Shown piece by piece: positions 38,961 to 47,948 of a DNA stretch of 64,000 nt (position 1 is its first letter; the number at the start of each line of letters is the position of its first letter). The notes under the pieces are model-generated. The model was not told the origin of the DNA. It did no database searches and saw only the letters and a program-made list of their open reading frames with translations. The DNA is from Pseudomonas sp. Choline-02u-1. Its GTDB lineage: Bacteria; Pseudomonadota; Gammaproteobacteria; Pseudomonadales; Pseudomonadaceae. The stretch covers positions 1-64,000 of the forward strand of contig NZ_PJBC01000060.1 of NCBI RefSeq assembly GCF_002836515.1, written 5' to 3'. A program made the translations under genes and the position numbers.

Positions 38961-41900
38961 TCATGTCGGGTCGGTCGCTGACGCGACGCCAGCGGCCCTC
39001 AAGGTTTTCCAGTAATCAGAGCCGTAATCGAGGAACAGTTCGGTGCCTGCCGGAATCTTCTCCCATGCGAGCAAAAAAACCATGTATTTGCCAACATAGA
39101 TCGAGCCAACGTTCTCGACGCCTATGTTGGCCTGGCCGGGCACATTGACCGCATTGATCAGGCTCAGCACGTTGCTGTTGCCATGACCGCTCAGAGTGGC
39201 GCCCTTCGTTGCCGTTGCGAAGAGAAACGTGCTGACTTTCTCGGTGGATTTCTCCAGCATTTCCGCCCGTACGGATCTGGTCGTGCGGTGCAGTTTGCCG
39301 GTGTAAGGTCCTAGCACTTCGAAAGGCTCGATGTCGACTTTGGCAAATACCGACAACCCCCGTTCCGGGCCGTCGAGCGGTCGTCTGACCTCGAGTCGAC
39401 TGGCCAGCCTGTCATGATGGCGGCCTTCATCGGCGATCCATTCCTGGACGTCTTCGGTGATTCTTCGTGTCATTTCCTTGAGTCTGGGACCCTCGAACCC
39501 CGCGAGAAAGCGATTGGTTTCGGTGATGGTGATTTTGTCGATATCACCCTCAAGTTTGCTCGTGAGGCTGATTCTGACATCCGTCGGGTCCTGAAGAATG
39601 GGGGCATTGTTATTGATGTGATGCCCAAGCGAAGGGATCAGGTCTGCGTCGCGCGGGGTTTCAGGCGCAGCATTGTCCAGGCGAGGTCGTTTGGAACTGC
39701 CAGCAACCGGCGGCGAAAGTGGTCCTGTTTCGCGGGGCGAAGGCGGCTGTGGTAACTGCCAGGAAGCGGATTTTATCCCCGTGCCGGGGGGTAGGGACTT
39801 TCGAGCACGCATGAGCGCTGAATCCGAGGCAGCGAGCAATTGCAGACACTCTGGCACCGCACTTCTCAATTCACCCCGATCATTGACAAACGTTGACCAG
39901 AGTACCGGGTCGAGATTGTTGTCATCGAGAAACGTACCCATGGTGCTGGCGGAGCCGGTGGCGATGTAACGCACGCGCCATTGCTCGATGTGCTCTGCGG
40001 TCAAAGGCGTGAACGCCTGGTTATGGGCATATTTCTCCAATACCTTTCCCGGTGCCCGAAACGAGCCATCGGTGTTGACGTGGGTAATGAAGTCCTGCGG
40101 GTCAAGATTGTGCGTGGCGGCGAAGCCTTCGCGGCTGAGCGTGCTGCGGCCTTCCTGCGACATGCTGCGCCACTCCCGCAGATGCTCGTAGGTGACAACC
40201 GTACGCGCGGTGTCGGCCCGATCCAGTATCTGTTGGCCCAGCGGTTTCAACTGCCCTTCTGTGTGGACGAATTGCCTGAAGGCGGCCGGGTCCAGCCGAT
40301 GTTTTTTCGCAAACGCCTCAAGGGTGACCTCCAGCACATGCTCGCTGAACCGCGACCATTTTTGCAGATGCAACGGTGTTGTCACGTTGGGGTCATCAGG
40401 CGCGCCGCCTCTGACCCGGATTTCCCTGCTGTACCAATGGCCGGGCTTTACCGATGAGAGGTTGATCGACAGGTCACGGTTGTTCTTCGGGTTGACTAGC
40501 ACGACCGAGAAGCTGTTTTCCCCGTTTTGCGCGGTTTCCTGAAGGAATCCATACGAGTTTTCACGTATCTGGTACACGGCGACAGTCCCGTTTTCATCGA
40601 TGTTGCAGATGAATTTCTGGTTGTATTCAGGACGGAAAAAGATTCCTCGCGAGTCGGCCTGGAGGCCGGAAATCCAGTGGGGCTGAACAGCGTAGGGCTG
40701 CAACAACGGACTGCTGTTGCTCATCACTCTCACCGGCTCGCGGTAGCGAGGGCCGAACGCCTGCCCGGACAGCGCATCGATGAGCCGATAATCCGCCGCG
40801 CCGACGCTGCCGACGTTGCGCATGGGAATGTCAGCGATTCCTTCGACGGTGCAGAGCCGGTCGCCGGGTTGGCGCGGTGCCCAGGTGTTCGGGTCGACTG
40901 CGATCAAGTGCTGAACGCTGACCGTTCCGTCGCGCAACTGGGCAATGCCCAGGCGTGCCTGGCGCATTGCCGCCGCGCCGAGCTTGCGCAGGGTAAAGCG
41001 ACCGAGCTTGAGCAATGCCAATACCGACTCCAGCGGGTTGAGTTCGCGCAGCGTCGATACCAATAGAGTTCGCGTCAGACCGGCAAATTTTGGCAGGGCG
41101 AGGCGCAGGCCGAGCGTGCCTGCCTGGCTGACCAGGCGGGTACAACCGGCGAGGTATTTTCCGATGGGCAGCGCAAACGAAACGATGTCGGTGAACAGGC
41201 CGAGCCCGCCGCGCTCGATGCGTTGCGGCTCGCCGGATGCCAGATCATCAATGGCGCCCCAGAACGGTACGAACATTTTTCCCCAGAAGGTGAGGTCCTC
41301 GAGAAAATCCCGGCCGATGTCGGTGCTGCGTGTGGCCTTGCGGGTGTCTTCGAGCAGGGCCGATTCATCTTTATAGAACAATTCGCGAGCAATCATCGCC
41401 GCGAGATTCTCCGCCCGGGCAGAGGTCAGGTTATTTGCCGCAAAGGGCAGGGTGCGTGCCGCTACGTCGGGGGGGCGCTGCTCAATGGCAACCGCGGCGA
41501 ATTTTTCGCCGACCTGCTCCATGATCAAGGTGGCGTGCTGATGCGCTCCGGGTTTCGAGCCGTCGCGGTAGGCTTCCCAATCGAACGGCAATTGGGTGCC
41601 TTTTCTGAATGAACCCCGGCTTGTTCGACTGCTGGAGCCAACGCTCTCGACCTTGATCTCACCGCCAACTGGCAGCGAGTCGATGTCTTTGCGCAAGCGC
41701 ACGATACCCGCTCGCGGAAAGACTTCAATGTAGCGGACCTTTGCCGGATAGACCGGATTGATCATTCGCAGAATGAACCCGCAGCGGCCACGCACGGCGT
41801 CGGTGTTGGCTTTGTTCTCATGTTCGACCTGCATGTCGTTCAGCGGCAGCCGCAGCGAGTAAACAGTCACTTCGTCCCGCTCCAGATCACCCCGGCATGC

Positions 41901-43457
41901 AGGCAGATATTGGGCGAGCAATGTCTTGATCAAACACTTATAGGCGGCTCTTGGGGTGACCAGCCAGGCATGAAACGCCTGGTCATACGCTGCGTCCGAG
42001 GCATAGCGAAAGCGACTGGGTGGGGTCAGCGCGAGGTTTTTCAGGGCATCGAGCATTTCTTGCTCATGCTGTTCCAGCGTGCTCAATGCCAGCTCTATTT
42101 CGCTGACCGGATAAGCCGTCTGACGTGTGGCGAACAATCCCATCGCCGCTGCCCACTCCACCGTCGGGCGGACTTTGGCGGCGGCAACCAGTCGCTGTTG
42201 CTCGATATCGTGCGCAAAGGCCCGGAAATGCTCCGCCGGCAAATTGAGCAACTGTTCGAAGGTCATGTGCCGGGAGGAGCCGGGCGCGACGGATTCGGCA
42301 AGCATGAAACCACTCCTGAAATTGACCCAGGTGCTGGACGTGGCGTACGGCAGTGCGTCGGGAATATCCTGAACCCACGCTTCGCTGGCCACGTTGCTCT
42401 TCATGATGGCCATCGCTAACAAGGCAATAGGCCGCTCGACCGACAGTGATCTTTGGAAGTGCTCGATCAACGATTCGTGGATGGACGAATAGCCACAACC
42501 GGGCCCGATCAGTATCTGCAGTTCGTTTTGATAGTTGCCGTGCGGGCCCGGTTTTACGCTCAGCCAGAGCGCTCGCCACAACAACCTGGTCAGTACACTG
42601 GCCGGGCGGTTTTGCTCGTTCTTCGCGGTGTACCAATCCAGTGCTGCGGCAATACGTTGTGCCAGTTGCAGGTTGCTCGCCGATTGCAGGGCTGTTTCCA
42701 GCAGCGCTACCGGCGTGGTTTGGCTCAACTTTGCAAATTTGCCATTGGATTTCACCGGTACGACATTCGCCAATAGGCAGCGTGATGTCTCGGCTTCGAT
42801 TTCGCGGACAACCCGGATGATCGTTTCGTCGCTTTCAGCGCTGAACAAGTGCTCGAAGTCACTGACGGCCCCGTGATGCCCAAGCAACCATAACGCGCGA
42901 TGCTCCACCAGATTGTGCAGCAGGCGCTGCCAGTCCGCCTGTGTGGCGGGACGCCGTGGGATCAGCGCGTACCAGGCCAGAACCTGGTCGAACCGCACGG
43001 AACCGTCGCTTTTGACCCCGTTGCCGACTTGACGGTAGATATCGAGCAAGACATCAACATCGATCGACCAATACATCGGAACGTCTCTCAGCGTTACCGA
43101 GTGACCGGCGATCGGGAAAACTTCCGCCGGGTCAGGTGTCGGCGACTTCGTGGAACTCAACTGGACGGACAGGAAGTCGTACAGGAAGTCGTTGCCTAAC
43201 AGCGATTGATCGACCGTGGCTGGCGTGGAAAGGTGCGTTATGAAATCTTCGTCTGCCTCGAGTTTTTTCAATACACGAAAGGCTTCCTTGCATTCGCGCT
43301 CCAATTCAGAGGCGGCGGGCGGGTGGTAATAGAGCTCACTGGCATCCGTGTTGAAGTTGTCGTCGATGAGCCCATGCAGGTAACTGATCAGGTGGTTGAG
43401 ATCCTGCAACCTGCGAGGCGGCGTCTTGTTGTAGAAACTGGATAACGAAATAGACAT
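38961..43457 (-). CDS. Large toxin-like protein with C-terminal SET-like domain
   Basis: This 1498-residue protein has no signal peptide. The first 1000 residues resemble the dermonecrotic toxin-type (DUF6543) region, with a hydrophobic stretch near 760-800 (FTDIVSFALPIGKYLAG). Short helical repeats around 1080-1240 are followed by a Pro/Ser/Arg linker, then a SET-like fold (about 1355-1485). This has RGLSVFAKVDIEPFEVLGPY at its start, SLINAVNVPGQAN where SET proteins have NHSCxPN, and IPAGTELFLDYG where they have the ELTYDYG motif. The Tyr of DYG is kept, but the His of NH is replaced by Ala. If active it would methylate a lysine of a host protein, as SET effectors of other pathogens do. The secretion route is unknown. 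Confidence 0.75.
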   Translation of the reverse strand: MSISLSSFYNKTPPRRLQDLNHLISYLHGLIDDNFNTDASELYYHPPAASELERECKEAFRVLKKLEADEDFITHLSTPATVDQSLLGNDFLYDFLSVQLSSTKSPTPDPAEVFPIAGHSVTLRDVPMYWSIDVDVLLDIYRQVGNGVKSDGSVRFDQVLAWYALIPRRPATQADWQRLLHNLVEHRALWLLGHHGAVSDFEHLFSAESDETIIRVVREIEAETSRCLLANVVPVKSNGKFAKLSQTTPVALLETALQSASNLQLAQRIAAALDWYTAKNEQNRPASVLTRLLWRALWLSVKPGPHGNYQNELQILIGPGCGYSSIHESLIEHFQRSLSVERPIALLAMAIMKSNVASEAWVQDIPDALPYATSSTWVNFRSGFMLAESVAPGSSRHMTFEQLLNLPAEHFRAFAHDIEQQRLVAAAKVRPTVEWAAAMGLFATRQTAYPVSEIELALSTLEQHEQEMLDALKNLALTPPSRFRYASDAAYDQAFHAWLVTPRAAYKCLIKTLLAQYLPACRGDLERDEVTVYSLRLPLNDMQVEHENKANTDAVRGRCGFILRMINPVYPAKVRYIEVFPRAGIVRLRKDIDSLPVGGEIKVESVGSSSRTSRGSFRKGTQLPFDWEAYRDGSKPGAHQHATLIMEQVGEKFAAVAIEQRPPDVAARTLPFAANNLTSARAENLAAMIARELFYKDESALLEDTRKATRSTDIGRDFLEDLTFWGKMFVPFWGAIDDLASGEPQRIERGGLGLFTDIVSFALPIGKYLAGCTRLVSQAGTLGLRLALPKFAGLTRTLLVSTLRELNPLESVLALLKLGRFTLRKLGAAAMRQARLGIAQLRDGTVSVQHLIAVDPNTWAPRQPGDRLCTVEGIADIPMRNVGSVGAADYRLIDALSGQAFGPRYREPVRVMSNSSPLLQPYAVQPHWISGLQADSRGIFFRPEYNQKFICNIDENGTVAVYQIRENSYGFLQETAQNGENSFSVVLVNPKNNRDLSINLSSVKPGHWYSREIRVRGGAPDDPNVTTPLHLQKWSRFSEHVLEVTLEAFAKKHRLDPAAFRQFVHTEGQLKPLGQQILDRADTARTVVTYEHLREWRSMSQEGRSTLSREGFAATHNLDPQDFITHVNTDGSFRAPGKVLEKYAHNQAFTPLTAEHIEQWRVRYIATGSASTMGTFLDDNNLDPVLWSTFVNDRGELRSAVPECLQLLAASDSALMRARKSLPPGTGIKSASWQLPQPPSPRETGPLSPPVAGSSKRPRLDNAAPETPRDADLIPSLGHHINNNAPILQDPTDVRISLTSKLEGDIDKITITETNRFLAGFEGPRLKEMTRRITEDVQEWIADEGRHHDRLASRLEVRRPLDGPERGLSVFAKVDIEPFEVLGPYTGKLHRTTRSVRAEMLEKSTEKVSTFLFATATKGATLSGHGNSNVLSLINAVNVPGQANIGVENVGSIYVGKYMVFLLAWEKIPAGTELFLDYGSDYWKTLRAAGVASATDPT

Positions 43458-43725
43458 TCAAGGCCTTTGAACCGTAGCGGCTGGAAAAATAGTCGAAGGC
43501 CTTGAATATAGGGGCATGGAAAACCGGCAAAGGTATACATATATATGGGGGCGAATGTGCTTGGGTTTCCATTTGTTAACAGCCACCCGTTGATCAAGCG
43601 CTCATTCGTCGCCACCGTCAGCGAGCAGGCGAGGGCACACGTGCGGCTTTTTCCGACAAAAACACTGGGACTTTGTCCCGCGCTCCGATTGGCGTAAACT
43701 GCGCCCAAGCCTGCGAGGAGTTTTT

Positions 43726-44310
43726 ATGACCGCTATTACCATTACCGACGCCGCCCATGATTACCTGGCCGACCTGCTTTCCAAGCAGAACACCCCCGGC
43801 ATCGGCATCCGTGTCTTCATCACCCAGCCTGGCACCCAGTACGCCGAAACCTGCATTGCCTACTGCAAGCCGGGCGAAGAAAAACCTGAAGATACTGCGC
43901 TGGGGCTGAAAAGCTTCACTGCTTATATCGATTCGTTCAGCGAAGCGTTTCTCGATGACGCCGTCGTCGATTACGCCACCGACCGTATGGGCGGCCAGTT
44001 GACCATCAAGGCGCCGAACGCCAAGGTGCCAATGGTCAATGCCGACAGCCCGGTCAATGAGCGCATCAATTATTACCTGCAAACCGAGATCAACCCGGGG
44101 CTGGCCAGCCACGGTGGTCAGGTCAGCCTGATCGATGTGGTCGAGGACGGCATTGCCGTATTGCAGTTCGGTGGCGGTTGCCAGGGCTGCGGCCAGGCAG
44201 ACGTGACCTTGAAGGAAGACATCGAGCGCACCCTGCTCGAGCGCATCCCGGAGCTCAAGGGCGTTCGCGATGTGACCGACCATACGCAGAAAGAAAACGC
44301 CTACTACTAA
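43726..44310 (+). CDS. nfuA: Fe-S biogenesis protein NfuA
   Basis: This 194-residue protein has an N-terminal degenerate A-type scaffold domain (about 1-95, lacking the A-type cysteine triad) and a C-terminal Nfu domain (about 105-190) with cluster ligands Cys152 and Cys155 (GGGCQGCGQAD). It carries 4Fe-4S clusters to apoproteins under oxidative stress or iron limitation. GAGGAG precedes the ATG. The 268-bp region 43458-43725 separates it from the divergent toxin gene; it is AT-rich near 43510-43560 and contains no gene. Confidence 0.96.
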   Translation: MTAITITDAAHDYLADLLSKQNTPGIGIRVFITQPGTQYAETCIAYCKPGEEKPEDTALGLKSFTAYIDSFSEAFLDDAVVDYATDRMGGQLTIKAPNAKVPMVNADSPVNERINYYLQTEINPGLASHGGQVSLIDVVEDGIAVLQFGGGCQGCGQADVTLKEDIERTLLERIPELKGVRDVTDHTQKENAYY

Positions 44311-44330
44311 GACGTTCGCTGCGAGCATGA

Positions 44331-44361
44331 AAAACGGCGCCCCGTGAGCGCCGTTTTTTTA
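44331..44361 (+). terminator. Intrinsic terminator after nfuA
   Basis: AAAACGGCGC pairs with GCGCCGTTTT around CCCGTGA, followed by a T-run. Confidence 0.93.
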
Positions 44362-44410
44362 TGGGCAATGTTCGCCGACCCTGTCGGCGGAACTGCTCGC
44401 AAAGGTGCTT

Positions 44411-45157
44411 CTAGGGGCGATAAAGGTGCGCATGCCCGGCGCGATACAACGATGACTCGCTGAACACCTCACTGCCCAGCACCCGCCCGACCAGAATCAG
44501 CGCCGTACGCCGAAACCCTTTGGCCTCGACTTTCCCGGCAATGTCCTCCAGCGTGCCAACCACCCAGTCCTGATCTGGCCATGTCGCCCGGTGAATAACG
44601 GCAATCGGGCAATCCGCGCCGTAATGGGGCAGCAATTGAACCAGTATCTTCTGCAGATGATTGACGCCCAAATGAATGGCCATGGTCGCGCCATGTTGCG
44701 CCAGACTGGCCAGTTCCTCGCCGGCCGGCATGGCAGTCTTGTCGGCGTAACGGGTCAGAATCACGCTTTGTGAAATGTCCGGCAGGGTCAACTCGGCGCC
44801 GAGCAGCGCTGCGCATGCCGCTGTGGCAGTCACGCCTGGAATGATCTCGAAGGGAATGCCGAGCTCGCGCAGATAGCGAATCTGCTCACCGATCGCTCCG
44901 TACAGACTCGGATCTCCGGAATGCACGCGCGCGACGTCCTGGCCTTTGGCATGGGCACTCTTGATCAGATCGATGATCTGTTCCAGGTGCAGCTCGGCAC
45001 TGTTGACCACGCTATCGGCCCGGTGACCTTCCAGCACTGCCGACGGCACCAGCGAGCCAGCGTAGATAATCACCGGGCAGGCGCGGATCAGGCGCTGGCC
45101 TTTGACGGTGATCAGTTCCGGATCGCCGGGCCCAGCGCCGATAAAGTAGACGGTCAT
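44411..45157 (-). CDS. cobM: Precorrin-4 C(11)-methyltransferase
   Basis: This 248-residue SAM-dependent tetrapyrrole methylase has the motifs VYFIGAGPGDPELITVKG (N-terminal glycine-rich loop), VARVHSGDPSLYGA and PFEIIPGVTA. It methylates C-11 of precorrin-4 to give precorrin-5 in the aerobic cobalamin pathway. It is the last gene of the riboswitch-led cbtB-cbtA-cobE-cobM group, with a 78-bp gap to cobE. Confidence 0.95.
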   Translation of the reverse strand: MTVYFIGAGPGDPELITVKGQRLIRACPVIIYAGSLVPSAVLEGHRADSVVNSAELHLEQIIDLIKSAHAKGQDVARVHSGDPSLYGAIGEQIRYLRELGIPFEIIPGVTATAACAALLGAELTLPDISQSVILTRYADKTAMPAGEELASLAQHGATMAIHLGVNHLQKILVQLLPHYGADCPIAVIHRATWPDQDWVVGTLEDIAGKVEAKGFRRTALILVGRVLGSEVFSESSLYRAGHAHLYRP

Positions 45158-45235
45158 CGTTAAATCCTAGTAAAGAGGCGCAGCTGCACTGCAGATGAAG
45201 TGTGCTCATGATCGATGGCGACGATTATCGGGATT

Positions 45236-45649
45236 TTATGCAGCGCCAGCCAATGCCAGCGTGGCCTGCGCATATTTCTGCCGCGCAATGAACAGTCTCG
45301 CCGGCGCCTGGATCAGTTGCTCGGCCATTGCCAGCGCGGCGCTTTCCGCCACGCCGTAGCAGCCGGTGCGCTCAAAGGCGATCTGTGATTGATGGCTGAG
45401 ACGCTGTTGGTAACCGGCCAGTTCGGCACTGCTGAAAAACCGCAAGGGCAGGTTCAACTGTGTGGCCAGTTCCAGCAGACCCGGTTCGTCACGCTTCAGA
45501 TCGATAGTGGCTAACGCCTTGACGGCTCGCAGTTCGATGCGATGCGCCTGCAGGGCTTGATCGAGTAACGCGCGCAGCGTACTGGCCGGGCAGCCGCGCT
45601 GGCAGCCCAAGCCAACAACCAGCGTCGGCGCTGCGCGGTCATTGATCAT
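45236..45649 (-). CDS. cobE: Cobalamin biosynthesis protein CobE (CbiG C-terminal type)
   Basis: This 137-residue protein is a stand-alone CbiG C-terminal-like domain (VVGLGCQRGCPASTLRALLD, LATIDLKRDEPGLLELA, CYGVAESAAL). CobE is required for aerobic cobalamin synthesis; its exact step is not settled. The ATG overlaps the cbtA stop by 4 bp. Confidence 0.9.
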   Translation of the reverse strand: MINDRAAPTLVVGLGCQRGCPASTLRALLDQALQAHRIELRAVKALATIDLKRDEPGLLELATQLNLPLRFFSSAELAGYQQRLSHQSQIAFERTGCYGVAESAALAMAEQLIQAPARLFIARQKYAQATLALAGAA

Positions 45650-46347
45650 GCCTGATAGTGCCCTGCGCTTTTGCGGCGGAACAACCAGGCACTGATCAGG
45701 CCCAAGGCCAGCCAGAACGCTACGTTAGTCAACTGAGAAGCGATTTTGAACTGGGTTTCCAATGCCTCCGGCGCGAGCATGGAATGCACCTGTGGCTGCG
45801 GCGCGCCGATCACATGCGGCACTGCAAGAATCGCCACTCCGAGAATCTTCATCAGCCAGTGACGGCTGAAGGCGATCAGTGCCAGACCGACAGCGGTCGA
45901 AGCAGCAGTGCCAATCCACCATATTTGTCGCGATGCCAGATCGGCGGCTGCCGTGCCCGGCAATTCTGGCGGCAGCCCCAGCGTTGGCGCGAGAACGAAC
46001 GTGGCGTAACCGGCCAGCCCCCAGAGCAGACCTTGCGAAGTCCGGGTCGGCGCGCGCAGGGTGTAAAGGCCAGCGAGCATCAAGGCGAAACCCACTGCCA
46101 CCACCAGATTGCCACCGGTGGTCGAGACCACGCGCTGCCAGCCGTCTTCGGGCTCCCAGGCTTCGCCATCGTGGCTGTGGGCGGCAGTGCCAGCGGCGTG
46201 TTCGTGAACTTGCACGACCGGTTCGGATTTCTCGAAGGTTTCGGCCTGCAGAATCAGTGGTGATACCCAGAAACTCTGCAGCAACGTCAGCAGCAGGGCG
46301 GCCAGCAAGCCGGTGAACCCCGCCGTTTGCGCGATACGCTTGATCAT
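45646..46347 (-). CDS. cbtA: CbtA family predicted cobalt transporter
   Basis: This 233-residue membrane protein has about five transmembrane helices (e.g. FTGLLAALLLTLLQSFWV, NLVVAVGFALMLAGLYTL, IWWIGTAASTAVGLALIAF) and a His-containing periplasmic loop (HEHAAGTAAHSHDGE). The CbtAB pair is a predicted cobalt importer under B12 riboswitch control. I use the ATG at 46347 (MIKRIAQTAGF), 11 bp after cbtB. Confidence 0.9.
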   Translation of the reverse strand: MIKRIAQTAGFTGLLAALLLTLLQSFWVSPLILQAETFEKSEPVVQVHEHAAGTAAHSHDGEAWEPEDGWQRVVSTTGGNLVVAVGFALMLAGLYTLRAPTRTSQGLLWGLAGYATFVLAPTLGLPPELPGTAAADLASRQIWWIGTAASTAVGLALIAFSRHWLMKILGVAILAVPHVIGAPQPQVHSMLAPEALETQFKIASQLTNVAFWLALGLISAWLFRRKSAGHYQA

Positions 46348-46358
46348 GTCGGCAGGTC

Positions 46359-46556
46359 TCAGTGGCAAGGGAACGCAGCGCTGTGGCGGGTATCGTGGGC
46401 AGCGTTGTGCACTGCTTCGATGTGCGAGAAACCGGCGAACCAGACCAGACTGGCGCCGAGGATCGAGGCGAAGAGGGCGGCGGCCACGCGTTGGCCGAGA
46501 GTGGTGGTGCTGGAGATGTGGTCAGTGTGGCTGACGGTATTGCTGATGATCGACAT
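46359..46556 (-). CDS. cbtB: CbtB cobalt transporter subunit
   Basis: This 65-residue protein has one transmembrane helix (RVAAALFASILGASLVWFAG) and a histidine-rich C-terminus (HIEAVHNAAHDTRH ending PCH) suited to metal binding, the hallmark of CbtB. GAGGGAAG lies 5 bp before the ATG at 46556. It is the first gene of the riboswitch-controlled operon. Confidence 0.92.
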   Translation of the reverse strand: MSIISNTVSHTDHISSTTTLGQRVAAALFASILGASLVWFAGFSHIEAVHNAAHDTRHSAAFPCH

Positions 46557-46597
46557 AGCGCTTCCCTCTGAAATGTCAGCGGGTGAATAGAGCGCAG

Positions 46598-46631
46598 GAA
46601 AATCCCTGCGAGTCGGGCACGCAGGGATTTC
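46598..46631 (-). terminator. Leader terminator between B12 riboswitch and cbtB
   Basis: Read on the minus strand, AAATCCCTGCG pairs with CGCAGGGATTT across a 9-nt loop, followed by a short T-run. It lies between the riboswitch aptamer and cbtB, the expected place for a ligand-dependent terminator. Confidence 0.7.
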
Positions 46632-46694
46632 GAACAGCGCCCGCCCACCGCGGGTTTGTTGGTGGTCAGCGGCGCTTGCGCGCGCTGGGTGTTG

Positions 46695-46890
46695 CGGGCC
46701 GGTCTCCGGGCTCACGAGGGGTTGGTTTGTCACCGACCTGCAAGCGTCACCTTCCCATGCCAGGGCACAGTGGATTTGACGCTTCGCTCGCTTACCGTTG
46801 CGGGGGCAGCACCGGACTGACATGGCTTTGAGTAAAGCACATGATTCACCGGTTTCCCGTTTCACCCTGTGAAGGGCACCCGTAACAAGG
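46695..46890 (-). promoter_or_regulatory. Cobalamin riboswitch upstream of cbtB
   Basis: On the minus strand the region reads through the standard B12 aptamer landmarks in order: GGTGCCCTTCACAGGG, GGTGAA, the B12-box core GCTGCCCCCGCAACGG, GGCATGGGAAGGTG, and the closing GTGAGCCCGGAGACC. It lies about 135-330 bp upstream of cbtB. Adenosylcobalamin binding should shut off the cbtB-cbtA-cobE-cobM operon. Confidence 0.95.
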
Positions 46891-47332
46891 TGTGCAGGAG
46901 AACATGGGTTTGGGTTTTTAGTCAATTTCCGGGGAGTTTTCGGTGCTGCGGTGGGGGCATTTTCTGATGTTTTTGTGTGTATATTCGTTGCTGCGGGTGT
47001 TGCTGATTACGGTTCCCCCTTACGGCGAGGCACTTTTTCCAAACGCCGAAAAAGTACCCAAAAAGGCTTGCTCCTACGTTCGGCCCTCGCAGGCTCGGGT
47101 TCCTTCGCTGCGGGACTGATCCGGGCGCAGCGGCTCCGGTTTGCTTCGCTGCACCTACACTCGCTGTGTACAACTGCGTCGTACGGTCGCTGCGCTCCCA
47201 CGCCCGGATCAATCCCTCCGCTCAGCCTTCCGACGTCGCCGGTGGATCAAGATCAAGAGCACTCGAGCTTGCGCTCATTGTTGAGTGGGGCGGCTTCGCC
47301 GCGGGCAGCTGCGCTGCCTTGCTTTTTGCTTT

Positions 47333-47358
47333 TTGTGGGAGCGAGCCCGCTCGCGAAG
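47333..47358 (+). repeat. Single REP element
   Basis: The sequence TTGTGGGAGCGAGCCCGCTC followed by GCGAA is a variant of the REP core, without an obvious inverted partner nearby. Confidence 0.75.
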
Positions 47359-47400
47359 GCGGCCTGACAGCCGACCTGGTCTTGCAGCACGCGATCCGAC

Positions 47401-47475
47401 TGTAGGAGCTGCCGAAGGCTGCGATCTTTTGATCTGGCTTTTGCTTTTGATCTTTTGCCCCTTCGGCAGGCTTCG
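47401..47475. repeat. Palindromic repeat of the TGTAGGAGCTGC family
   Basis: The left arm TGTAGGAGCTGCCGAAGGCT is followed by GCGATCTTTTGATC. The right arm is imperfect (ATCTTTTGCCCCTTCGGCAG). The same family occurs at 60349 and 63516. Confidence 0.65.
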
Positions 47476-47639
47476 TTATGGGATCGCTCCGGGTGTGTGA
47501 TCACAGCTACCGTACGACGCAGTCGTACATCTGGAAAAGGGAGTCGCTGGAGCGAAACCGCACGCCGCTGCACCCGTAGCAACGGATATACCCCCAGTTT
47601 CAGACTCACCGACCATTGACCCACGACGGACCCATGCGT

Positions 47640-47850
47640 AGCCTTGCGCTTTCGAGGTTCTTCGGCACTCGCCGAAGCTAAGAAGGGAACGCGGTCAAAG
47701 CCGCGGCTGCCCCCGCAACTGTGAACGGTGAGGTTCGTTGCCACGCCACTGCCAGCTCAGCCAATGAGCCAGCGGGAAGGCGCAGCGAATGCCAGGCCCA
47801 GCGCCTGAACACCGTCAGCCAGGAGACCTGCCTCGTCACAGATTCTCACT
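47640..47850 (+). promoter_or_regulatory. Cobalamin riboswitch upstream of cobW
   Basis: The aptamer landmarks are TTCGAGGTTCTTCGGC (start of P2), AAGAAGGGAACGCGGTC, the B12-box core GCTGCCCCCGCAACTGTGAA, GCCACTGCCAGC, AGCGGGAAGGCGC and the closing GTCAGCCAGGAGACCTGCC. It lies about 100 bp before the cobW start and should repress cobW-cobN-chlI/D when cobalamin is plentiful. Confidence 0.95.
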
Positions 47851-47917
47851 ACAACCGGGCGGGGTGATCCGGTGGCGAATGCTTCCGGCGTACACACGCG
47901 CTGCCGGTTCTCGTCCC

Positions 47918-47946
47918 GTATGCCCGCCGCTTGCCAAAGGGCATAC
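47918..47946 (+). promoter_or_regulatory. Hairpin masking the cobW ribosome binding site
   Basis: GTATGCCC (47918-47925) pairs perfectly with GGGCATAC (47939-47946), 2 bp before the ATG at 47949. It covers part of the purine-rich AAAGGG that serves as Shine-Dalgarno sequence. It is a likely expression platform for the riboswitch just upstream. Confidence 0.6.
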
Positions 47947-47948
47947 CG

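Larger units (their letters stand above)
46918..47639. other. Intergenic region with repeats, no gene
   Basis: This stretch of about 720 bp between the two divergent riboswitches has open frames in several directions but no ribosome binding site, codon bias or recognisable domain. It contains a REP core at about 47333-47358 and the half of another palindrome type at about 47401-47475 (TGTAGGAGCTGCCGAAGGCT). It also holds a segment starting near 47013 (CGAGGCACTTTTTCC) of a type I recall as common between Pseudomonas genes. Both riboswitch promoters must lie here. Confidence 0.6.

Noticed and set aside
39414..39969. Plus-strand frames opposite the SET-like toxin
   Set aside because: They are antisense to a long coding frame and have no start signals or domain.
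46951..47744. Open frames of 60-163 residues in the intergenic region before cobW
   Set aside because: They overlap repeats and the B12 riboswitch, contradict one another in several frames, and lack start signals.
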